Below are positions 28,791-33,999 of a stretch of 33,999 nt of DNA, one piece after another. The stretch's first letter is position 1. Every line of letters starts with the position of its first letter. The notes under the pieces are model-generated. The model searched no databases. It was not told where the DNA came from and saw only the letters and a list, made by a program, of their open reading frames with translations. The translations under genes and the position numbers were made by a program. This DNA is from an uncultured Treponema sp. GTDB taxonomy: Bacteria; Spirochaetota; Spirochaetia; Treponematales; Treponemataceae. The stretch lies in NCBI GenBank assembly GCA_946407195.1, contig CAMJNC010000008.1, positions 1 to 33,999 on the forward strand, in the 5' to 3' direction.

Positions 28791-29144
28791 TCAAGCATTT
28801 TGAAAATTTATAAAATTGATGATATCTTGCCGGGTGGCTGCGTGCGGGAAGTCATCGAAGAGGGGGCTTGGAATGTGAGGCTCATAGGCAAGGTCTCGGA
28901 ACCAGGTACACTGAATGGCCTGCATGCCAAGGGGGCGGGCGCCCAGATTTTTCAGGGTGATTGCCAGGCCTTCTTCCATAGAATATTTTCCAAGAGTGCG
29001 GTCTTTTTCAGTTTCGTGCCAACATTTGCGAAAAGCTTCTATGGGCTGGCCCAGGTCTGCGGCAATGTGCTCGCTGAAATAGGTTCATCCCGTAAAAAGG
29101 GTTACGAGGGTTTCAAACATATCGAAAATTACGGCTTTAATCAT
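28791..29144 (-). pseudogene. HAD-superfamily hydrolase pseudogene
   Basis: Minus-strand read-through MIKAVIFDMFETLVTLFTG*TYFSEHIAADLGQPIEAFRKCWHETEKDRTLGKYSMEEGLAITLKNLGARPLGMQAIQCTWFRDLAYEPHIPSPLFDDFPHAATRQDIINFI; TGA at codon 20, central part of domain missing. Confidence 0.85.
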
Positions 29145-29154
29145 TTTGTTTTGC

Positions 29155-29361
29155 CTATCTGTATTTTATAAAATAATAAATAACGTAAATCCAGCCTAAA
29201 GCACCGTGAAAAATTGCCCAACCAATTGACTTCCAAGTTACAAAGCTGATTACCATGGCAAGTGCAGAACCAAAAGAAATCCCCTTCTCCACAGAGCGTT
29301 TTACAATCTTTCTTGAGCCATCCGGGCGTTCTTCAATTTCTTCAATAATTTCATTTCCCAT
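29155..29361 (-). CDS. small membrane protein
   Basis: 68 aa with two hydrophobic segments; AAAGGAGG RBS upstream of ATG. Confidence 0.6.
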   Translation of the reverse strand: MGNEIIEEIEERPDGSRKIVKRSVEKGISFGSALAMVISFVTWKSIGWAIFHGALGWIYVIYYFIKYR

Positions 29362-29522
29362 AAACTTAAGCCTCCTTTGAGTTTTTATCTTAATTTGTTG
29401 ATTTATTATAGCATGGTTGATTGATTGAATAATTAAAGGTGTTCATGAATCGTAAAAAATCGTGCACGAAATGCTGTGTGCTGTACCCATACGCCTACTC
29501 ACTCCACCTCACCTTGCGAAAA

Positions 29523-29960
29523 TTATTTTTCCTCTTCGCTGTTTATCCACTGGTGCATGCCGGGGCCAAAATCTTCGTTGGGTCGCTCGATAAAGCCAAA
29601 CTTTTTGTAGAAGCCTTCTTTGCCTTTGGCAGCTTTAAGGCTTACCATAATTCTGTAACCGGGTTTCATCACACTTCTGATATAAGCCATTAAATCGTTC
29701 ATAATCATACGGCCAAAACCCTGACTCTGAAATTCCGGTTTTACAATTATATCTGAAACATAAGCCGTATAGCCTTGGTCCCAGAGCATTCTGCCCATGG
29801 CAAGAGGCTGGCCGTTTTCCTTATTGCGGATGCAGCAGATGTGCGCCGTATGCTCTAAGCCATTTGCAGCCTGCTCTAACGGAAAAATACTCCAGCCAAC
29901 AGAAGTTCTCATTTCAAGATATTCTTCCGGTGTGATTGTATTTGTAATTTCGTAGTCCAT
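29523..29960 (-). CDS. GNAT-family N-acetyltransferase
   Basis: DIIVKPEFQSQGFGRMIMNDLMAYI and FYKKFGFIERPN; start taken at MDYEITN. Confidence 0.85.
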   Translation of the reverse strand: MDYEITNTITPEEYLEMRTSVGWSIFPLEQAANGLEHTAHICCIRNKENGQPLAMGRMLWDQGYTAYVSDIIVKPEFQSQGFGRMIMNDLMAYIRSVMKPGYRIMVSLKAAKGKEGFYKKFGFIERPNEDFGPGMHQWINSEEEK

Positions 29961-30019
29961 TTTTAAGCCTCCCATAAACGATTTTTTTTATCGTAAAAGA
30001 AAACCCGCAATTCAAAAGA

Positions 30020-30895
30020 TTATTTAAGCTCTTCCAGAATCTTTTGATTGATTTCTTCCGCAAGTTCATGATTTAAGCCATGGCCTGCTTCCGGATAAAA
30101 GACTGCCTTCATGCGATAAGACTGCAGGGCTGCTTTGCCGCCAAGCTTCTGGAAAGGATCTTCATCACCTGCAAGATAAATAATTTTTTCCCGGATTGAA
30201 TCAATTTCTTCATCCGTAAAAGCGCGGACCTTGTGAAAGCCCATTGCCATATTATTAAAGCCCTGTAAAAGACTTTTCCAGTGAAACATAATATCAGAAT
30301 TATCTGTGAAAACATGATAGTTTTTACCACAGATTTTTTTCATCAGTTTTAAAACATTTTTATCTGACGGAAAGAGTGCTTCAGGGAAGAAAACTTTGAT
30401 AAGCGGGAGGATTGGACTTTTTCTTTTTCCGGCAGGAACAGCAGAAGCCATACTGATTCCTTTTATAATTCTTTCCGGGCGCTTGAGGGTGTAATACTGA
30501 AGAAGATAACCGCCGTTTGAAACTCCGGCAAAAAAAGCCTTTTCTATTTTCAAACCATCGAGCACCTGATCAATCCAAAGGATATCATCAAAGTTTTTAT
30601 TATAATTTTCATTTGGGATACTTTTTCCCGGACCGCCAATTGTATCAATTGCGAAAATATGAAAATGCTTGCTGAGAAAAGCTGCATTGAAAATCCACAT
30701 TAAAGCTGAATCGTCACCTACCCCATGAAAAAGAACAAGGGTCGGAAGCTTTGAATCTCCGCATTCAATTACGTGAGTGCTGCCATAAGTCGTCCTTATG
30801 TCGAGCTCTGTTTTGTCACAACCCCATTGAGACAGGAGTTTGTCATAGGACTGCTGGATTTTCTCTTTACCAGCTTCTGATTTGTAAACCTTCAT
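30020..30895 (-). CDS. alpha/beta hydrolase
   Basis: LVLFHGVGDDSALM, FAGVSNGGYLLQYY nucleophile elbow, AGDEDPF, EAGHGLNHE. Confidence 0.9.
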   Translation of the reverse strand: MKVYKSEAGKEKIQQSYDKLLSQWGCDKTELDIRTTYGSTHVIECGDSKLPTLVLFHGVGDDSALMWIFNAAFLSKHFHIFAIDTIGGPGKSIPNENYNKNFDDILWIDQVLDGLKIEKAFFAGVSNGGYLLQYYTLKRPERIIKGISMASAVPAGKRKSPILPLIKVFFPEALFPSDKNVLKLMKKICGKNYHVFTDNSDIMFHWKSLLQGFNNMAMGFHKVRAFTDEEIDSIREKIIYLAGDEDPFQKLGGKAALQSYRMKAVFYPEAGHGLNHELAEEINQKILEELK

Positions 30896-30958
30896 TTTTT
30901 TCTCCTAACTTTATTAATTTGGATTTTTTGTTTTTATTATGCTACCATATTATATAAA

Positions 30959-31312
30959 ATGATTGAAGATAAAAATGATCTGGCAGAAATTATTTATGCC
31001 GCTGTCCGCCAGATTCCACGCGGAAAAGTGGCTTCCTATTCGCAGATAGCAGCCCTTGCAGGCAACTGTAATTTACGACGCTACGTAGGAAATGCCCTGC
31101 ATAAAAATCCAAGCAACGCTGTAACACCCTGCCACCGCGTCGTAAACGCAAAAGGCTTTTGCTCAGGAAGTTTTGCCTTTGGCGGCCCGGATGCCCAGCG
31201 GGAAAAACTGGAAGGAGAAGGCGTAACCTTTGTAGACGGCCACGTCGACTTAAGCCACCACCTGATTACCCAAGATGATTTTGAAGCGATGAAGGCGGGA
31301 CTGTTAGTCTGA
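30959..31312 (+). CDS. MGMT/Ogt-family DNA methyltransferase-like protein
   Basis: IPRGKVASYSQIAALAG, NPSNAVTPCHRVVNAKG with the PCHRV active-site Cys. Confidence 0.88.
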   Translation: MIEDKNDLAEIIYAAVRQIPRGKVASYSQIAALAGNCNLRRYVGNALHKNPSNAVTPCHRVVNAKGFCSGSFAFGGPDAQREKLEGEGVTFVDGHVDLSHHLITQDDFEAMKAGLLV

Positions 31313-31332
31313 CCTATATTTGTCTTTTCTCT

Positions 31333-31907
31333 TTACAAATCCCAGCCGTTGTATCTGTTCTTCTGGTACTCGCGTGTAAACTTTGCAATCTGCATCATCT
31401 TAGCTTTACCCCATTCGTTTTCGGTATGAAGCTGAAGATATGTGTTCCAGCGTTCTTCGCTTAGGGTACCGTCTTCAAGAGCCTTACGGACTGCACAGCC
31501 CGCTCGCTTGTGTGTGAACAATCGTTGAACTTGCACTGGTCAAAAAGGGCAACTACATCAGAAAAAGTTTCATCAATTCCTTCTTCCATATCCAATACGC
31601 CGATTTCGCGCAGGCCCGGAGTGTCCATAATCCAGACCCCGTTTTGCAAACGGAAAAGCTGGCGGTAGGTTGTGGTGTGCCGGCCTTTTCCATCCTCATC
31701 GCGGATTGCATTTACCTTCATGAAATCTGCACCGTTCAGAGTGTTGAGCAACGTAGACTTCCCTACTCCCGAAGAGCCGACAATCGCAATTGTCTTGTCT
31801 TTTTGGAGATAGGTCTGCAACCCTTCGAGCCCATAACCGGTAAGCGAACTGATTGCAATTACATCTGCCTTGTCGCAAACTGCCTTTGTGATTTCAACCT
31901 TTAACAA
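31333..31907 (-). pseudogene. rsgA: rsgA (ribosome-associated GTPase A) pseudogene, N-terminally truncated and frameshifted
   Basis: TIAIVGSSGVGKSTLLNTL, HTTTYRQLFRL, DTPGLREIGV; C-terminus continues in another frame after the CKFNDCSHTSE zinc motif. Confidence 0.85.
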
Positions 31908-31988
31908 TAATAAAAACTTTTTTCATTTATTCATAATTATTATATGGGGCAAGCTGGGATTTGTAAAATATAAAGGCATTAATACACT

Positions 31989-32062
31989 TATACAGCAGGG
32001 GTGTTAGGGGTCAAGTCCCTGAGTCTACGAAGCGTAGGTTGTAATCTGGCTGTGACTGCTAT
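31989..32062 (+). other. structured segment (candidate 5'-UTR RNA or operator) upstream of flavodoxin gene
   Basis: Local hairpins AGGG/CCCT and CTACG-aag-CGTAG, enclosed by alternative closing stems AGCAG/CTGCT or ACAGC/GCTGT. Confidence 0.3.
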
Positions 32063-32073
32063 ATTTTTAAGTT

Positions 32074-32754
32074 ATGAAAATACTTGTAATAAATGGAAGT
32101 CCCAAAAAAAAGAGCGACACAATGCAGATTACAAATGCATTTCTTGATGGAATGATGAAAAACCATAAGCATGAGGTTCAAATCATTAATTCGTACGACA
32201 GCAAAATTGAATATTGCCGTGGTTGTTTTACCTGCATGCATAACGGCGGAACCTGTGTCATTGATGATGATATGAAAAAAATACTTAAGGAAATAAGTGA
32301 GAGTAATCTTCTCATCCTGAGTTTTCCTTTATACGGCTATAGTTTTCCTGCTTCTTTAAAAGCTGTTATCGACAGGACTCTTCCTTTAACTTCGATGGAG
32401 ATGCGGAAGAGTGGAGATCGTTACGAGCATGTTGAACAGAGAGATTTTTCATGTTTGAAATTTATGATGATTTGCGGCTGTGGCTTTCCAAACAGTACTC
32501 ACAATTTTGAGCCGGCAGTGAAACAGTTTAAATATATGTTCCCAGAAAATCAGACTGTGATAACAGTTCCTGAAAGTCCAATGTTTAATGCTCCTGCTGC
32601 TGCAATTGTAACTAAACCGAGACTTGAGCTTATCCGAAAGGCAGGCGAGCAGTTTGCTGAAAAAGGTTTTTTTGATGAAGAACTTCTTGCAGAAATTTCT
32701 TCCCCAATGATTCCAGAGGAAGAATATGCAAGAATTGTGAATGGAGAAGTTTAG
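32074..32754 (+). CDS. flavodoxin family NAD(P)H-dependent oxidoreductase
   Basis: MKILVINGSPKKKSDTMQI, CRGCFTCMHNGGTCVIDDDM, SFPLYGYSFPASLKAVIDR. Confidence 0.9.
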   Translation: MKILVINGSPKKKSDTMQITNAFLDGMMKNHKHEVQIINSYDSKIEYCRGCFTCMHNGGTCVIDDDMKKILKEISESNLLILSFPLYGYSFPASLKAVIDRTLPLTSMEMRKSGDRYEHVEQRDFSCLKFMMICGCGFPNSTHNFEPAVKQFKYMFPENQTVITVPESPMFNAPAAAIVTKPRLELIRKAGEQFAEKGFFDEELLAEISSPMIPEEEYARIVNGEV

Positions 32755-32781
32755 AAAGGGAGTTAGAAGATGCGGGAATTT

Positions 32782-33231
32782 TTATATATTACTTTCCGCT
32801 TCCTTGCAATTGTCCAGTATACGTTTGAGGTAGTTTTCAAAGTCTTTGATTTCGGCGGTTGAGAAGCCTTTGTAAAAAAGCTTGTTCTGCTGTTTTGAAG
32901 CCTCTGGGATTTTTGATTTGAAAATCTCGTCTTTGCCGGTTCGGGATATAAGGACGGAACGTTTGTCGTCCGGGCTTGCAACCCGCTTTACATAACCATC
33001 TCGTTCAAGCCTGTCGATGATTCCGGTAAGCGTTGCTTTATCCAGACTTGTTTTTTCTACAAGTTTTTTAATGGGAATATTATCTTCGTTCCAAAGGGCA
33101 AAAATCACTCTTCCTCGTGCACCAGCCAGATCTTCTAGTCCGTTTCTGCTTAAAACATCATACCAGACCCGCTGACTAACCTGATGTACCTGAGAAATTA
33201 ATGTTCCACCCTCTGTGCGGCCGTTTTTCAT
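32782..33231 (-). CDS. MarR-family transcriptional regulator
   Basis: IKKLVEKTSLDKATLTGIIDRLERDGYVKRVASPDDKRSVLISRTGKD winged HTH. Confidence 0.95.
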   Translation of the reverse strand: MKNGRTEGGTLISQVHQVSQRVWYDVLSRNGLEDLAGARGRVIFALWNEDNIPIKKLVEKTSLDKATLTGIIDRLERDGYVKRVASPDDKRSVLISRTGKDEIFKSKIPEASKQQNKLFYKGFSTAEIKDFENYLKRILDNCKEAESNI

Positions 33232-33719
33232 TAATCTTCCTTCTTTCCGGAATTTACTGGCTCACCAAAATTATGAATGTTTGCGTTGCCCCAGCAGTGC
33301 ATGTATTTTGATGTAAATTTTAACAATGTATAATCAGGATCTGAAGCTCCCTTGTGATAATATATGAGCCAGCCAGTCTGCCAGAAATCTTTTTTTATTT
33401 CCATGTCAGTAACTTCTTCGATTGTACCGATTGCAGAAATGCCCTTAAATTTTTCCGGAAGCACAAAATAAAGACATACGTTATTGTTCGCACGAATCTG
33501 TTTTACCTTTCGCGACGAAGTATTTGTCGTAAAATAAATTGTAACCGTTTCTCCATCCACAGAAATTGCCTTATCCTTTAGCTTTGGATATTTCTTTGGA
33601 TTAGCAAGATTCAGCAGCGCGCGGATTTCAGGAAAGCCTTCTGTTTCATCTTTTCCAAAGGTCGCAATCTGAGCACATTCAGAAGACTGAATTACCTTTA
33701 CAACGTCTTTAATATTCAT
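33231..33719 (-). CDS. pyridoxamine 5'-phosphate oxidase-like FMN-binding protein
   Basis: VKVIQSSECAQIATFGKDETEGFPEIRALL...TVTIYFTTNTSSRKVKQIRANNNVCLYF; TAATG overlap with MarR gene. Confidence 0.88.
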   Translation of the reverse strand: MNIKDVVKVIQSSECAQIATFGKDETEGFPEIRALLNLANPKKYPKLKDKAISVDGETVTIYFTTNTSSRKVKQIRANNNVCLYFVLPEKFKGISAIGTIEEVTDMEIKKDFWQTGWLIYYHKGASDPDYTLLKFTSKYMHCWGNANIHNFGEPVNSGKKED

Positions 33720-33737
33720 TTTATAACTCCTGATAAT

Positions 33738-33755
33738 TAGTTTGTATACAAACTA
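33738..33755. promoter_or_regulatory. 18-bp perfect palindrome TAGTTTGTATACAAACTA, candidate MarR operator
   Basis: Perfect dyad, 19 bp upstream of the PPOX start codon in the PPOX-MarR operon. Confidence 0.75.
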
Positions 33756-33789
33756 TATTACAGGAGTCGTGTTTTTGCAAGTATTTTTT

Positions 33790-33999
33790 TTAGTTTTCTT
33801 CAGAAAGCTTTGAGTGCTTTTTATTAGCAACAAAGAGTCCGCCAAATACTGCGGAACAGATGATTGTTGCAGCAAGAGCCTCGAGAATTGCGTTGAAGCC
33901 GCAGGCACCTACAAGGGCAAAATATCCCATTCCGCCAAGAGCTGCTTTAACATCAGCTGCCTTGAAAACATAAAGGCTTCCGAGTACGAGAAGTGTATG
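33790..33999 (-). CDS. C-terminal part of an integral membrane protein (5' end outside window)
   Basis: Minus-strand open frame HTLLVLGSLYVFKAADVKAALGGMGYFALVGACGFNAILEALAATIICSAVFGGLFVANKKHSKLSEEN*. Confidence 0.6.
   Translation of the reverse strand, partial: HTLLVLGSLYVFKAADVKAALGGMGYFALVGACGFNAILEALAATIICSAVFGGLFVANKKHSKLSEEN

Noticed and set aside
29085-29087. TGA as selenocysteine codon in the HAD gene
   Set aside because: The gene also lacks its central domain, and the position is not one known to me as Sec in HAD enzymes; a pseudogene is simpler.
28608-29171. 187-aa plus-strand ORF
   Set aside because: Covers the start of trkA and the HAD pseudogene in antisense; the minus-strand reading is clearly the biological one.
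29439-29693. 84-aa plus-strand ORF
   Set aside because: Mostly antisense to the GNAT gene, no RBS or homology recognised.
31989-32062. tRNA gene
   Set aside because: GGGTCAAGTCCC superficially resembles a T-arm, but there is no 7-bp acceptor stem, anticodon arm or TTCRA loop arrangement.
1-33999. CRISPR array, prophage, transposon, retron or defence island
   Set aside because: No repeat-spacer periodicity, integrase, transposase, reverse transcriptase or recognisable defence gene seen on either strand.

Overview
Low-to-moderate GC bacterial chromosomal window; the gene content and protein style suggest a Treponema-like spirochaete (inference only). It holds about 30 protein-coding genes. 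I saw no rRNA, convincing tRNA, CRISPR array, transposase or prophage. Main contents: (i) C-terminus of a PFL/DUF711 (UPF0210) protein; (ii) a GntR(YtrA-type)/ABC operon divergent from a membrane-embedded LuxR-type HTH protein; (iii) 6-phosphofructokinase plus an FMN alpha-hydroxy-acid dehydrogenase; (iv) a dense set of nucleotide second-messenger proteins: a beta-propeller/Y_Y_Y/class III adenylyl cyclase, a membrane GGDEF, a degenerate-GGDEF/EAL and a membrane HD-GYP; (v) a dispersed aryl-polyene (APE)-type module of two ketosynthases, an ApeP-like dehydratase, a FabG-type ketoreductase and a DUF3261-like lipoprotein, interleaved with the c-di-GMP genes and co-directional with trkA-trkH and a GH3 glycosidase; (vi) a region of gene decay with a HAD-hydrolase pseudogene (stop plus internal deletion) and an rsgA pseudogene (5' truncation plus 1-nt deletion). 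Best leads: the split APE-like module embedded among c-di-GMP genes, the duplicated C-terminal domain of the HD-GYP protein, the two pseudogenes, an 18-bp perfect palindrome upstream of a PPOX-MarR operon, several near-leaderless promoter architectures, and a structured segment upstream of a flavodoxin-family gene.
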